Part shown: positions 43,093-52,279 of the stretch, piece after piece
Numbering within the stretch: position 1 is the stretch's first letter
How the letters are laid out: each line of letters begins with the position of its first letter
NCBI RefSeq assembly: GCF_026427355.1
Contig: NZ_CP102664.1
Location: 3,475,501 to 3,539,500, forward strand
From: Sphingobium sp. JS3065
Lineage (GTDB): Bacteria; Pseudomonadota; Alphaproteobacteria; Sphingomonadales; Sphingomonadaceae
DNA: 64,000 nucleotides
Direction: 5' to 3'
The notes under the pieces: model-generated
Seen by the model: the letters and a program-made list of their open reading frames with translations, nothing else
What the model was told of the DNA's origin: nothing
Databases searched by the model: none
Translations under genes and position numbers: made by a program

Positions 43093-44570
43093 GCGAACCG
43101 CGTATATTGGTGCTGGACGAAGGCACCACGTCGACGCGGGCGATGCTCTATGCGCCGGACGGGCGGCGGCTGGGCATGGCGCAGGCGGACCTCGTCCAAT
43201 ATTATCCGCAGCCCGGCTGGGTCGAACATGACGCGGCGGAAATCTGGGAAAAGACGCTGGCCTGCGCACGCGAGATGGTGGCGCTGGCGGGCGGGGCGGA
43301 TCATATCGCCGCCATCGGCATCGCCAACCAGCGCGAAACAGTGGTCGCCTGGGACCGGCGGACGGGCGAACCGCTGGCCCCCGCCATCGTCTGGCAGGAC
43401 CGCCGCACCGCCAGTCATTGCGCGGCCCTGCGCGAGGCGGGCGAGGAGGAGGCGATCCAGCGGCGGACCGGGCTGGTGCTCGATCCCTATTTTTCCGCGA
43501 CCAAGATGCGCTGGCTGCTGGACCATGCGCCCGGGGTGGCGGAGGCGGGGGACGCGCTGGCCTTCGGCACGGTGGAAAGCTGGCTGGTCTGGAAGCTGAC
43601 CGGCGGCCTGCATGTCAGCGACGCCAGCAACGCCAGCCGCACCCAGCTCATGGCGCTGGACGGCGCGCAATGGGACCGGGGCCTTTGCGACCTGTTCGGC
43701 GTGCCGCTGCGCGCCCTGCCGGAGATTTGCGACAATATCGGCGCCGTTGGCGAGACGCGGGCGGAATGGTTCCGGCGGCCCATCGCGATCCGGGGATTGA
43801 TGGGGGACCAGCAGGCGGCGACCATCGGCCAGGGTTGCCTGACGCCGGGCGACGCCAAGGCGACATTGGGCACGGGGGCCTTCGTCCTCGCCCATATGGG
43901 CAGCGCCGTGCCGGTTTCGCGGCATCGCCTGCTGGGAACCTTGCTCTGCCGGTTGCCGGGCGAGACGAGCTATGCGCTGGAAGGATCGCTGTTCGTCGCG
44001 GGCAGCCTGATCCAATGGCTGCGCGACGAACTGCGCCTGATCGCCACGGCGGAAGAGACGGAGGCGCTGGCCCGGTCGGTGCCGGACAGTGGCGGCGTCG
44101 CCATGCTGCCCGCGCTGGCGGGGCTGGGCGCGCCGCACTGGCGGGCGGAGGCCAAGGGCATGATCCATGGCCTGACGCTGGGCACGAAGCGGGCGCATAT
44201 CGTGCGCGCGGCCCTCGAATCGCTGTCGCACCAGATTCATGACCTGGCCAGCGCCTTCGCCGCAGACGGCGTGCCGTGGCGCGGCCTGAAGGTGGATGGC
44301 GGGATGAGCGCGAATGACTGGATCGCGCAGGATCTGGCCGACATTCTGGACCTGCCCGTCGACCGTCCCGCCGATGTGGAGACGACCGCCAAGGGAGCGG
44401 CGATGCTGGCGGCGGTGGGCGGCGGCCTGTTCCCCACGCTCCCCGCCGCGTCGGCGGCGATGGGGGCCGGGGCGCGGCGATTCACCCCGGCCTTGCCCGA
44501 CGATCGGCGGGCGGCAAGGCTGGACGGATGGCGGGCGCTGTTGGCGGCTTCCGCATTTTCTCCTGTGTAA
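43089..44570 (+). CDS. glpK: Glycerol kinase
   Basis: Phosphorylates glycerol, providing the substrate of GlpD. The 493-residue FGGY kinase begins ILVLDEGTTSTRAMLY, carries AIGIANQRETVVAWDRRTG and IVWQDRRT with the substrate arginine region, and DNIGAVGETR. The ATPase end is GTGAFVLAHMG and LKVDGGMSANDWIAQ. Position coupled to glpD by four overlapping bases makes a two-gene glycerol operon. A regulator must be encoded elsewhere. Confidence 0.96.
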   Translation: MSEPRILVLDEGTTSTRAMLYAPDGRRLGMAQADLVQYYPQPGWVEHDAAEIWEKTLACAREMVALAGGADHIAAIGIANQRETVVAWDRRTGEPLAPAIVWQDRRTASHCAALREAGEEEAIQRRTGLVLDPYFSATKMRWLLDHAPGVAEAGDALAFGTVESWLVWKLTGGLHVSDASNASRTQLMALDGAQWDRGLCDLFGVPLRALPEICDNIGAVGETRAEWFRRPIAIRGLMGDQQAATIGQGCLTPGDAKATLGTGAFVLAHMGSAVPVSRHRLLGTLLCRLPGETSYALEGSLFVAGSLIQWLRDELRLIATAEETEALARSVPDSGGVAMLPALAGLGAPHWRAEAKGMIHGLTLGTKRAHIVRAALESLSHQIHDLASAFAADGVPWRGLKVDGGMSANDWIAQDLADILDLPVDRPADVETTAKGAAMLAAVGGGLFPTLPAASAAMGAGARRFTPALPDDRRAARLDGWRALLAASAFSPV

Positions 44571-44622
44571 GATCGTGATCGTGAGTATATTTTAACGATA
44601 AGCGTCTATGGCCGGAGGGAAC

Positions 44623-46404
44623 ATGCAGACGTCTCTTCGACATTCTTCATCCCATCTTGCGCCGGTCGCGCTGGGTTGCGCCTATTTCCTGATGGCGTCG
44701 CTGGCGCTCGTCAGTTCGCGCTTTGAAGGTGGACTGGCCTTCGTCTGGGGCGCCAATGCGCTGTTGATGGCTTATTTGCTGACGTCGCGGACCAGCGGCT
44801 GGCCATCGGCCCTGATCGCCTGCGCCGTGGCGAGCGCGCTGTCGACGGCGCTGTGGGGCATGGGATTGCCGGCCGCCGTGCCGATGGCGGCGGTCAACCT
44901 GCTGGAAGCGCTGATCGTCGTGCTGATTTGCCGCCGGTTCGTGCCGGACGGGAAGTTTGCCGGATCGATGCGGCCGCTGTTCGTCTTCATCCTGGCCCTT
45001 TGCGGTCCGGCGAATCTGATCGCGGGGTTGGCGGCCGCGTTGGTCGCGTCGACGCTGACTCCGGTGCCCTTCGGCGCATCCTGGTTGCAATGGTATGCCG
45101 GGCATGTGCTGGGCGGGCTGACCTGCGCGCCGATCCTGATGATGCTGATGCAGGGCGAATTGCGGCGCTGGTTCGGCCAGACCACCAGCAATGCGAAATG
45201 GGAAGCGGTGGGTTTGCTGCTGCTGTTCGCGCTGGCGACGGCCTATGTCTTCTACCTCGCGCATTTTCCGATGCTGTTCGCGCTGCTGCTGCCGATGGTG
45301 GCCATCGTTTTTCGGGTCGGCAATCTGGGGGCGGCGGCATCGGTCATGGTCCTGGCGATCATCGGCGGCATGGCGACCATGACCGGCCATGGGCCGTTGC
45401 ACATGATCCCCGGCACGCTGGGCGAAAGGACGCAATATTTTCAGCTTTTCCTGGCTTTCAGCTTCCTGCTGTCCATGCCGATCGCGGCGGAGTTGAACAG
45501 CCGCCGCCGCCTGTGCCAGATGTTGCAGGAAAGCGAGGCGCGTTATCGCGCCATCGCGGAAAATAGCGGCGATATCGTGCTCAACATCAGTGTAGAGGGC
45601 GTCATCGAATATGCATCGCCCGCCGTCGCGGAACAGATTGGCTGCGCGCCGGAACTGCTGATCGGACAGGACGCCGCCAATCTGGTCGATCCGAAGGATC
45701 GGGAACAGATGATCGCGGCGCTGCATCGTGCGCTGGCGCATCCGGGCGATGTGCAGACGGTCGAATTCAGGCCCTTCATATCCGACGAGGGCCGGGAATG
45801 GTGCGAGATGGTGGTGCGCGCCGTGGTCGACGAGCGCGGCATGCCCACCGGCCTCATCAGCACGATCCGCGACATGTCCCGGCACAAGGCGCGGCAACAG
45901 GCGTTGCAGCAGGCGGCGTCGCTCGATTCGCTGACCGGGGCCGATACGCGGCGCGCCTTCCTGGAAAAGCTGGAGGAGGAGATGTCGCTTGTGCGGCGGG
46001 GCGGGCGCGCCTGCCTGTTGCTGATCGACATCGATCATTTCAAGGCGGTCAACGATTGCCATGGGCATGGCGCCGGCGACCGCGTGTTGGCGGCCTTTGT
46101 CGAACGGCTGCGTCCGGGGCTGCGCGGCGTCGACAGCATCGGCCGCCTGGGCGGTGAGGAATTCGCCATCCTGCTGAGCGGCACCGATGTCCAGCGGGCG
46201 AGCATGATCTGCGAACGGCTGCGCGAAATGGTGTCGGCCCATCCCGTGCAAATCGATTCGGGAGAGGCGATCCGGGTGACGTTCAGCGCGGGATTGGTGG
46301 CGCTGGGCAATCGGAGCGACGGCCAGGCAGTGCTGGATGCTGCGGATAAAGCCCTTTACGACGCCAAGCATAGCGGACGGAACTGCCTGCGCCTGGCGGC
46401 TTAG
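44623..46404 (+). CDS. Diguanylate cyclase: MASE1-like membrane sensor, PAS, GGDEF
   Basis: A protein of about 593 residues. The first 290 residues contain eight or so membrane helices of the MASE1-like type. A PAS domain (about 300-420) begins EARYRAIAENSGDIVLNIS. The GGDEF domain (about 430-590) has DIDHFKAVNDCHGHGAGD and an active RLGGEEFAILL. The RxxD inhibitory site (RGVD) lies exactly five residues before GGEEF, so product inhibition is likely. It should make c-di-GMP in response to a membrane or redox cue. The ATG at 44623 is preferred because GGAGG precedes it closely; an ATG at 44608 has no such site. Confidence 0.92.
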   Translation: MQTSLRHSSSHLAPVALGCAYFLMASLALVSSRFEGGLAFVWGANALLMAYLLTSRTSGWPSALIACAVASALSTALWGMGLPAAVPMAAVNLLEALIVVLICRRFVPDGKFAGSMRPLFVFILALCGPANLIAGLAAALVASTLTPVPFGASWLQWYAGHVLGGLTCAPILMMLMQGELRRWFGQTTSNAKWEAVGLLLLFALATAYVFYLAHFPMLFALLLPMVAIVFRVGNLGAAASVMVLAIIGGMATMTGHGPLHMIPGTLGERTQYFQLFLAFSFLLSMPIAAELNSRRRLCQMLQESEARYRAIAENSGDIVLNISVEGVIEYASPAVAEQIGCAPELLIGQDAANLVDPKDREQMIAALHRALAHPGDVQTVEFRPFISDEGREWCEMVVRAVVDERGMPTGLISTIRDMSRHKARQQALQQAASLDSLTGADTRRAFLEKLEEEMSLVRRGGRACLLLIDIDHFKAVNDCHGHGAGDRVLAAFVERLRPGLRGVDSIGRLGGEEFAILLSGTDVQRASMICERLREMVSAHPVQIDSGEAIRVTFSAGLVALGNRSDGQAVLDAADKALYDAKHSGRNCLRLAA

Positions 46405-46423
46405 GGTGGCGGCCATTTAAATC

Positions 46424-46504
46424 CGTCATCCCAGCGGAAGCTGGGATCTCGTGAGGCTAGGGCGTGTCCTATCGCCTGAGATCCCAGCTTTCGCTGGGAT
46501 GACG
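46424..46504. repeat. 81-bp palindromic intergenic repeat, copy 1
   Basis: Nested arms CGTCATCCCAGC...GCTGGGATGACG and AAGCTGGGATCTC...GAGATCCCAGCTT pair perfectly around a 27-base centre. A second copy lies at 54021-54101 with about seven differences. Gap 46405-46611 holds this repeat, a possible zinc-repressor box and no gene. Confidence 0.85.
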
Positions 46505-46566
46505 ATATTTTCAGCGTCAGCCATTGGCCAAAACCCGCTATCACATCACCGCATAAAATCGAGCGA

Positions 46567-46585
46567 TGATATGTTGTAACTTTTC
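46567..46585. promoter_or_regulatory. Possible Zur box upstream of the MerC-like gene
   Basis: TGATATGTTGTAACTTTTC, 27 bases before the ATG, resembles the alphaproteobacterial Zur box (GATATGTTATAACATATC type): the left arm is intact and the centre GTTxTAAC is kept, while the right arm is degenerate. MerC-like proteins are candidates for zinc-repressor control, so the position fits, but the match is partial. Confidence 0.35.
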
Positions 46586-46611
46586 TCCGCCTCGCCTATG
46601 TTGCATGCGTC

Positions 46612-46989
46612 ATGCCAATCACTCTTCGCCAGCATCTGCTTAACGGTCGGATAGACCGCATCGCGATAGCGCTGTCGGGCATGTGCGTGGCGCATTGCTT
46701 CGGCACCGCCGTGTTGCTGGGCGTGCTGGCGTCGGCGGGCGGAATTTTCGAAAGCCCGATCTTCCATGAAGCCGGTCTGGCGCTGGCGATCCTGCTTGGC
46801 GCGGTGGCGCTGGGCCATGGCGCGGTGGCGCACGGCTATATGATGCCGGCCGCCATCGGATCGTTGGGCCTGGGCATCATGGCCGGGGCGCTCACCATGG
46901 ATCATGGCTGGCAGGAAAGCGCCTATACGCTGCTGGGCGTTGCGATCCTGGCGCTGGGGCATGATCTGAACCACCGCGCGGGCCGGTAG
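46612..46989 (+). CDS. MerC-domain integral membrane protein
   Basis: A 125-residue protein with four membrane helices. The MerC hallmark is the cysteine near the end of the first helix in SGMCVAHCFGTAVLLG, with a paired C-x3-C-like arrangement, followed by the FHEAGLALAILLGAVALGHGAVAHG helix pair. MerC of mercury operons imports Hg2+; chromosomal relatives without other mer genes are more likely metal uptake or homeostasis proteins. No merR, merA or merP lies here. A partial Zur-type box upstream suggests zinc. Confidence 0.82.
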   Translation: MPITLRQHLLNGRIDRIAIALSGMCVAHCFGTAVLLGVLASAGGIFESPIFHEAGLALAILLGAVALGHGAVAHGYMMPAAIGSLGLGIMAGALTMDHGWQESAYTLLGVAILALGHDLNHRAGR

Positions 46990-46997
46990 GCACGGCT

Positions 46998-47040
46998 CCG
47001 ATAGAGCATCGCGCGCAAAGGCGATGCGAAAACAAAAACC
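46998..47040 (+). repeat. Short GCATCGCG/GCGATGC intergenic repeat
   Basis: TAGAGCATCGCGCGCAAAGG followed by CGATGCGAAAACAAAA forms a short stem. It resembles the outer part of the segment at 35491-35545 but lacks its AACCGGTT centre. It lies in the convergent gap between the MerC-like gene and glpX. Confidence 0.45.
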
Positions 47041-47078
47041 TGGAGCGCGCGTCCTGCGTCTGATTTAACGGAGTTCGG

Positions 47079-48062
47079 TCAGATCGGCTTCCGGTCCAGC
47101 CGATGCTCGCCCTTCACCCAGCGCACCGTGCCGGTGCTGGCGCGCATCACGACGCTGTCGGTGGTGAGCTTGCCGCCCGGCAGCCGCTTGACCCCGTTCA
47201 GCAGCGATCCGTCCGTGACCCCGGTCGCCGCGAAGATGCAGTCGCCCTTCGCCAGTTCCTTCAGGTCATAGATTCTGTCGAGATCGGTGATGCCCCATTT
47301 GCGGGCGCGGGCCCGTTCATCTTCATTGCGGAACAGCAGCTTGCCCTTGAACTGCCCGCCCACGCAGCGCAGCGCCGCGCAGGCCAGAACGCCTTCGGGC
47401 GCGCCGCCCGACCCCATATACATGTCGATATTGGTTTCGGGATTGGTGGTGGCGATCACCCCCGCCACGTCGCCGTCCGGGATCAGCATGATGCCGCAAC
47501 CGATGGCGCGCAGTTCCGCGATCAGCTTTTCATGACGGGGCCGGTCGAGCACGCAGACGATGATCTCATGCGCGTCGACGCCCTTGGCGTTGGCGACGGC
47601 CTCCACATTCTCCTTCACCGATTTGTTGAGGTCGATGATGCCGTCGGGCAGGCCGGGGCCGACCGCCAGCTTCTCCATATAGACGTCGGGGGCGTTGAGC
47701 AGGCCGCCTTCCTCCGAAATGGCCAGCACGGCAAGCGCGTTGGGACCGGCCTTGGCAGTGATGGTCGTGCCTTCCAGCGGATCGAGCGCGATGTCGATTT
47801 TCGGCCCGGTGCCGATCGCATTGCCGACCTTTTCGCCGATATAGAGCATCGGCGCCTCGTCGCGCTCGCCCTCGCCGATGACGACGGTGCCGTCCATATA
47901 GAGGTCGTTGAAGGCCAGCCGCATCGCTTCGACCGCCGCGGCGTCGGCGGCCTTTTCGTCGCCCCGGCCGATCAGCTTCGAAGCGGCGATGGCGGCCGCC
48001 TCGGTCACGCGCACCATTTCCAGCACCAGCACGCGATCGAGTATCGAGCTTGCCTGCACCAT
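47079..48062 (-). CDS. glpX: Fructose-1,6-bisphosphatase class II (GlpX)
   Basis: A gluconeogenic phosphatase of 327 residues. The family pattern is clear: VLVLEMVRVTEAAAIAASKLIGRGDE near the start, then GTVVIGEGERDEAPMLYIGEKVG, DIALDPLEGTTITAKAGPNALAVLA with metal ligands and the ADVYMEKLAVGPGLP-type segment, and GSGGAPEGVLACAALRC. I chose ATG 48062, since upstream residues are not family-like. It follows hom by 177 bases on the same strand, and the hom-glpX order is common in alphaproteobacteria. Confidence 0.95.
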   Translation of the reverse strand: MVQASSILDRVLVLEMVRVTEAAAIAASKLIGRGDEKAADAAAVEAMRLAFNDLYMDGTVVIGEGERDEAPMLYIGEKVGNAIGTGPKIDIALDPLEGTTITAKAGPNALAVLAISEEGGLLNAPDVYMEKLAVGPGLPDGIIDLNKSVKENVEAVANAKGVDAHEIIVCVLDRPRHEKLIAELRAIGCGIMLIPDGDVAGVIATTNPETNIDMYMGSGGAPEGVLACAALRCVGGQFKGKLLFRNEDERARARKWGITDLDRIYDLKELAKGDCIFAATGVTDGSLLNGVKRLPGGKLTTDSVVMRASTGTVRWVKGEHRLDRKPI

Positions 48063-48239
48063 GTCGTTTCCCTCTTCAGCCGCTATTTTGGGGAGCGCGA
48101 TAGGATGTCGCTCTACCAATGTCGAGGGTGCGCTTTTCGTGAAGCCGATGCAATGGAAGGACGTTTGCCGGATGGGGTGACGATATCATCGACGTCCGCA
48201 AATGACTCCCGGCCTTGGGCCAAATGCGTCCTTCACGCC

Positions 48240-49559
48240 TCAATCCAGAATATGCATGACGATCGGCGTCTGGAGCAGGCTGTCCGACCCGGCGAGCCGG
48301 TCCAGCGTTTCGCGCACGCAGCGCTCCTCGCCCGCATGGGTGACGATCGCCACCAGCACGCCGTCCGCCTGGTTGGCGCCGCGCTGGATCATGCTCTCGA
48401 TCGAGACGCCCGCGTCCCGGGTCGCCGCCGCGATCTCCGCCAGCACGCCGGGGCGGTCCTGCACCTTGAAGCGCATATAGGCGCGGCCCACCCGCTTGCC
48501 CGCATCGGCCGGTTTCTGCTGCGCCAGCGCCGCGACCGGCATGGCGAGCGCATCGCCATATTCGTCGCGCGCCACGTCGATCAGGTCAGCGACCACCGCC
48601 GAAGCGGTCGGCCCGTCGCCCGCGCCGCGCCCCTGGAAGAAGAGGCGGCCGACGAAATTGCCCTCCGCCACCACGGCGTTCAGCGAACCGTCGACATGGG
48701 CCAGCGGATGATTCAGCGGCACCAGCATGGGGTGGACGCGCTGGAACAGCCCGTCCGGGCCATTTTCCGCCATGCCGACCAGACGGATGCGATAGCCCAA
48801 GGCCGCCGCCTCTGCGATGTCGGCGGCGATGACGTGGCGGATGCCGGTGGTCGCGACCGAATCGAAATCCAGTTCCGTGCCGAAGGCCAGGCTGGCAAGG
48901 ATGGTCAGCTTGTGCGCGGCATCCACGCCGTCGATGTCGAAGCTGGGATCGGCCTCGGCATAGCCCAGTTCCTGCGCTTCCTTCAGCACATCGTCGAAGC
49001 CCCGGGGATTTCCGGATTCCTGGGCCTTCTCCATGGTGGTCAGGATATAGTTGCAGGTGCCGTTCAGAATGCCGTAGACCCGGCTGATCTCGTTCGCCGC
49101 CGCGCCTTCGCGCATGCCCTTGATGACCGGGATGCCGCCTGCCACCGCCGCTTCATATTTGAGCGCGACGCCGGCCTTCTCCGCCAGTCCGGCCAGGTCC
49201 AGGCCATGATGGGCCAGCATCGCCTTGTTCGCGGTGACGAAGGGCTTGCCGACGGTCAGGCACTGGCGGGCGAGGGTGAGGGCAGGGCCGTCCGCCCCGC
49301 CGATCAGTTCCACCACCACGTCGATATCGTCCCGCATCGCCAGCGTCGTCATGTCGTCCACCCATTCATAGGGCGACAGGTCGACGCCGCGATCCTTGTT
49401 CCGGTCGCGCGCGGAGATGGCGACGATCTGGATCGGGCATCCGGCGCGGCGGGCGATCAGGTCCGCATTGGTCTGAAGCAGCCGAATGACCCCGCCGCCC
49501 ACCGTGCCGAGGCCGACGAGCGCGACGCGCAGCGGGGCATGGCGGTGCAGATTGGTCAT
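48240..49559 (-). CDS. hom: Homoserine dehydrogenase
   Basis: Reduces aspartate semialdehyde to homoserine for threonine and methionine. The 439-residue protein has the NAD-binding start LRVALVGLGTVGGGVIRLL, VELIGGADGPALTLARQCL, the ANKAMLAHHG catalytic region, the family signature GYAEADPSFDIDGVDAAHKLTILA near residue 195, and a C-terminal ACT domain (about 355-435; KVQDRPGVLAEIA) used for threonine feedback. It is followed by glpX and preceded by a secreted protein gene. Confidence 0.96.
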   Translation of the reverse strand: MTNLHRHAPLRVALVGLGTVGGGVIRLLQTNADLIARRAGCPIQIVAISARDRNKDRGVDLSPYEWVDDMTTLAMRDDIDVVVELIGGADGPALTLARQCLTVGKPFVTANKAMLAHHGLDLAGLAEKAGVALKYEAAVAGGIPVIKGMREGAAANEISRVYGILNGTCNYILTTMEKAQESGNPRGFDDVLKEAQELGYAEADPSFDIDGVDAAHKLTILASLAFGTELDFDSVATTGIRHVIAADIAEAAALGYRIRLVGMAENGPDGLFQRVHPMLVPLNHPLAHVDGSLNAVVAEGNFVGRLFFQGRGAGDGPTASAVVADLIDVARDEYGDALAMPVAALAQQKPADAGKRVGRAYMRFKVQDRPGVLAEIAAATRDAGVSIESMIQRGANQADGVLVAIVTHAGEERCVRETLDRLAGSDSLLQTPIVMHILD

Positions 49560-49653
49560 GGCTTCTCTTCATCCTTACTGATCATGCGAAGCCGCGCTGA
49601 TAGCCGCCTCTGCGCGTCTGTCCAAGGAAAAGGAACCGCCCCGCCTCCCGCGA

Positions 49654-50532
49654 TCAGCGGACGGCGCGAGTCCGGCCGCACGCGCCCAGGGCGCTCAGAA
49701 CCACCTGGTAATCCGCGCGGGCCGCCGCGGCGTCCTGAGGAGAAAGGGCGCGCACCGACCGCGCCGGCAGCGAATCGGGCAGGCCGCAGGCCAGGCGATA
49801 CCAGAGCAGGCTGCCCTGCGCCGGGGGACGGGCCGCTTCGTCCACAATTTCCCCCAGCGCCACGGCCCAGCGCGGTTCCTGCCCGGGTCGGCGCAGGATC
49901 GACAGCGACACGGGGTCGCCATTTTCGGTGCGCAGGAAAATTTGCGTCTCGCCCTCGTCGGCGATCGTGCCGGCGACATGGAAAGCGTCGCCAAGGCCGA
50001 TGATACGCGGCGGCGCGTCATGGGCGACCAATTCGGAGAGAATTGCCTTCACCCGCTCGATTTCGGCGGGGGAGGCGACGATCTGCGCATCGCGCGCGAT
50101 AAGTTGAATTTCCCCGGGGCGCGCCCCGGGCCGGGCGAACAGGATGACCTGGGCCTTCTTCAGCTTGGGCAACTTGCCCCGCGCGTCAAGCGGCGCGTCG
50201 TACAGGTAACGGACGGTCGGGCTGATTCCGCCTTCGCCGCGAATCAGATTGGCGACGTTCGCCTCCACATAGACCCTTTGATACCCTGCCGGGACGGCGC
50301 CGGCCTGCTCCGGCTTCAATTTGACGATGTTGCCAATCCGCGCCTGCGCCACCAGCGCCGCGCCGTCCGCAAGGTCGGCGATATCGGCGTAGGAGAGGCC
50401 CGCGACCCGTTCCGACGCCGCCGCCGCCGACCGGTTCGACGGCGTCTGAGCCACGGAAATCTGCGATTGTGCGGCGGAAATGAGGCAAAACAGGGCCAGC
50501 TTCCGCAAGGCGATGGTGGATTTCATTTTCAT
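49654..50532 (-). CDS. Secreted protein of unknown function
   Basis: About 292 residues. The first 28 residues form a signal peptide (LRKLALFCLISAAQSQISVAQ, cleaved before TPSN). The rest is mixed and includes YADIADLADGAALVAQARIGNIV near residue 48 and an AQVILFARPGARPGEIQLIARDAQIV strand pair near residue 125; cysteines are few (CGLP, GACG near the C-terminus). No family is recognised. ATG 50532 has AGGA upstream; a second ATG two codons later is also possible. It is 94 bases upstream of hom and divergent from tonB, with a 250-base gap in which I see no other gene. Confidence 0.75.
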   Translation of the reverse strand: MKMKSTIALRKLALFCLISAAQSQISVAQTPSNRSAAAASERVAGLSYADIADLADGAALVAQARIGNIVKLKPEQAGAVPAGYQRVYVEANVANLIRGEGGISPTVRYLYDAPLDARGKLPKLKKAQVILFARPGARPGEIQLIARDAQIVASPAEIERVKAILSELVAHDAPPRIIGLGDAFHVAGTIADEGETQIFLRTENGDPVSLSILRRPGQEPRWAVALGEIVDEAARPPAQGSLLWYRLACGLPDSLPARSVRALSPQDAAAARADYQVVLSALGACGRTRAVR

Positions 50533-50782
50533 CTTCGTCCTACTAATGGCAGTCCGTGACAAGTTTGTCACATGCAAGTCTTTCTGGTGTGTAATGGCGG
50601 TCGCAAATGATCATATCGATAAAGCGTTTGCGTGCCACGATGCGCCGCGATAGGAGTTCGCACGGTAGCAAATGGACGGATAGGGGCCAAGATGACCAGG
50701 GGGACCTGGCCAGCTCGGGCCGTTTTTGGCTTATTTGCCGATAATCAACTGGTAAAGCTGAGTTAAGGAGTGTCGTTGCCGA

Positions 50783-51439
50783 ATGGCCTATGCTGACCAC
50801 TCGCAAGGATCGAGTCGCACGATCTCGATCATCATCGTCGCCCTGATTCACGCTGTTCTGGGTTATGCCTTCGTCACCGGTCTTGGCATGAAATATGTCA
50901 AAAAGGCGGCGGAACAGCTGAACGTGATCGACGTGAAGGAGGAACCGCCACCACCGGACGAGGAGCCGCCGCCGCCGCCGCCAGACCAGCCGGTCGAACC
51001 GCCGCCGGTCGTCGCGCCTCCGCCGATCGTTCAGACCCCGGCCCCCGCGCCGTCGATTCAGACGGTTCGGACCCCGCCACCGGTCTTCAATCCGGTCCCG
51101 GTCGCCGCTCCGCCGCCGCCCGCTCCACCGCCGCCGGAGGTTCCCGCCTCTCGTGCGTCTCCGCGCAGCGCCCCCGGCAGTTGGCTCAGCGACGCCGATT
51201 ATCCGAGCCGCGCTCAGCGTGAAGAACGTTCGGGGACGGCAGGGTTCCGGCTGGAAATCGGTCCGGACGGTCGTGTGACCAATTGTACGATCACCTCTTC
51301 GACCGGCCATGCCGACCTCGACGAGGCGACCTGTCGCCTTCTGCCCAGGCGCGCGAGGTTCAAGCCCGCGGTGGCAGCCGGGGGTGGTCCGATGTCGGAC
51401 ACGTACAATGGCCGCATCACGTGGCGTTTGCCGGAATAA
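50783..51439 (+). CDS. tonB: TonB energy transducer
   Basis: A 218-residue inner-membrane protein linking the proton motive force to outer-membrane receptors. One N-terminal helix (ISIIIVALIHAVLGYAFVTG) is followed by a long proline/glutamate-rich spacer (EEPPPPDEEPPPPPPDQPVE, then more proline) and a C-terminal TonB domain with YPSRAQREERSGTAGFRLEIG and a closing CRLLPRRARFKPA. It heads tonB-exbB-exbD-exbD, all on one strand. A 250-base gap separates it from the divergent secreted-protein gene. Confidence 0.95.
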   Translation: MAYADHSQGSSRTISIIIVALIHAVLGYAFVTGLGMKYVKKAAEQLNVIDVKEEPPPPDEEPPPPPPDQPVEPPPVVAPPPIVQTPAPAPSIQTVRTPPPVFNPVPVAAPPPPAPPPPEVPASRASPRSAPGSWLSDADYPSRAQREERSGTAGFRLEIGPDGRVTNCTITSSTGHADLDEATCRLLPRRARFKPAVAAGGGPMSDTYNGRITWRLPE

Positions 51440-51446
51440 TTGTAAT

Positions 51447-51475
51447 GGGAAGGCTGGCGTCGTCGCCGCCTTCCC
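51447..51475 (+). terminator. Attenuator-like hairpin between tonB and exbB
   Basis: GGGAAGGC (51447-51454) pairs with GCCTTCCC (51468-51475) and is followed by CTTTATT. It may partly terminate transcription, or protect the upstream message, so exbB need not be made in the same amount as tonB. Confidence 0.5.
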
Positions 51476-51508
51476 CTTTATTGATCCTTTGAGAGGGAAG
51501 TCTTGAAC

Positions 51509-52267
51509 ATGTTGATGTATCTCGCAGCTGCTGCGGCGCCCAAGCCGGAGAACCCCTATGGCCTGATGGAAGCCCTGGAACAGGGCGGCACCATCGCCTG
51601 GACCGTCTTCATCATCCTTTGCGGTATGTCGGTCGGTACCTTCTACATCCTGTTCACCAAGCTGATCGAACAGCAGAAGGTGATCAACCAGGGCAAGAAG
51701 GTTCGCGCGACCTTCTGGCGCGCGGCCAGCCTGAAGGAAGGCGCCGCCAAGCTCGAAAAGAACTCGGCCTACAAGCAGATCGTCGACGACGGCATCAAGG
51801 CCCAGGAAGAACACACCAAGCTGACCGACCCGGTCGAGGCGCATGACTGGCTGCACGGCTCGCTGGCGCGTTCGGAAGCCTCGATCAACTCGAAGCTCGG
51901 CGGTGGCCTGGCGTTCCTCGCGACCGTCGGTTCGACCTCGCCGTTCATCGGTCTGTTCGGTACGGTTATCGGCATCTACCGCGCCCTGATCAAGATCGGC
52001 GCCGCCGGTCAGGCCTCGATCGACGCCGTCGCCGGCCCGGTCGGTGAAGCTCTGATCATGACCGCGCTGGGTCTGGCCGTGGCCGTTCCCGCGGTGCTCG
52101 CCTACAACTTCCTGCAGCGCCGTAACAAGTCGATCGCGGAACAGTTGAGCGGCTTCACCGTCGACCTGCTGGCCTATCTGGTGTCGAACGGCGCCGTGAA
52201 GCCCGTGGTCACCGCTGCTCCGGCCGCTGCCGCCGCCAAGCCGGCTGCCGCCGCGACCAAGGCCTGA
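51509..52267 (+). CDS. exbB: ExbB/TolQ/MotA family proton channel
   Basis: A 252-residue membrane protein with three helices: near 33-55 (AWTVFIILCGMSVGTFYILF), then about 145-170 and 185-210. The conserved ExbB region GGGLAFLATVGSTSPFIGLFGTVIGIYRALI lies near residue 130, followed by PVGEALIMTALGLAVAVPAVLAYNFL. The stretch after residue 230 is alanine/proline/lysine-rich. I chose the ATG at 51509, eight to ten bases after GAGAGGG, over the TTG at 51503. Together with ExbD it powers TonB. Confidence 0.95.
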   Translation: MLMYLAAAAAPKPENPYGLMEALEQGGTIAWTVFIILCGMSVGTFYILFTKLIEQQKVINQGKKVRATFWRAASLKEGAAKLEKNSAYKQIVDDGIKAQEEHTKLTDPVEAHDWLHGSLARSEASINSKLGGGLAFLATVGSTSPFIGLFGTVIGIYRALIKIGAAGQASIDAVAGPVGEALIMTALGLAVAVPAVLAYNFLQRRNKSIAEQLSGFTVDLLAYLVSNGAVKPVVTAAPAAAAAKPAAAATKA

Positions 52268-52279
52268 TAGGCTGAGATG

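Noticed and set aside
41068..43269. A 733-codon open frame on the minus strand
   Set aside because: Antisense to clpS and glpD; no family motifs and a composition typical of a shadow frame.
47103..50003. A 966-codon open frame on the plus strand
   Set aside because: It runs antisense to glpX and hom, which are certain genes. The product is rich in Arg, His, Gln and Asp, as expected from reverse reading of GC-rich codons.
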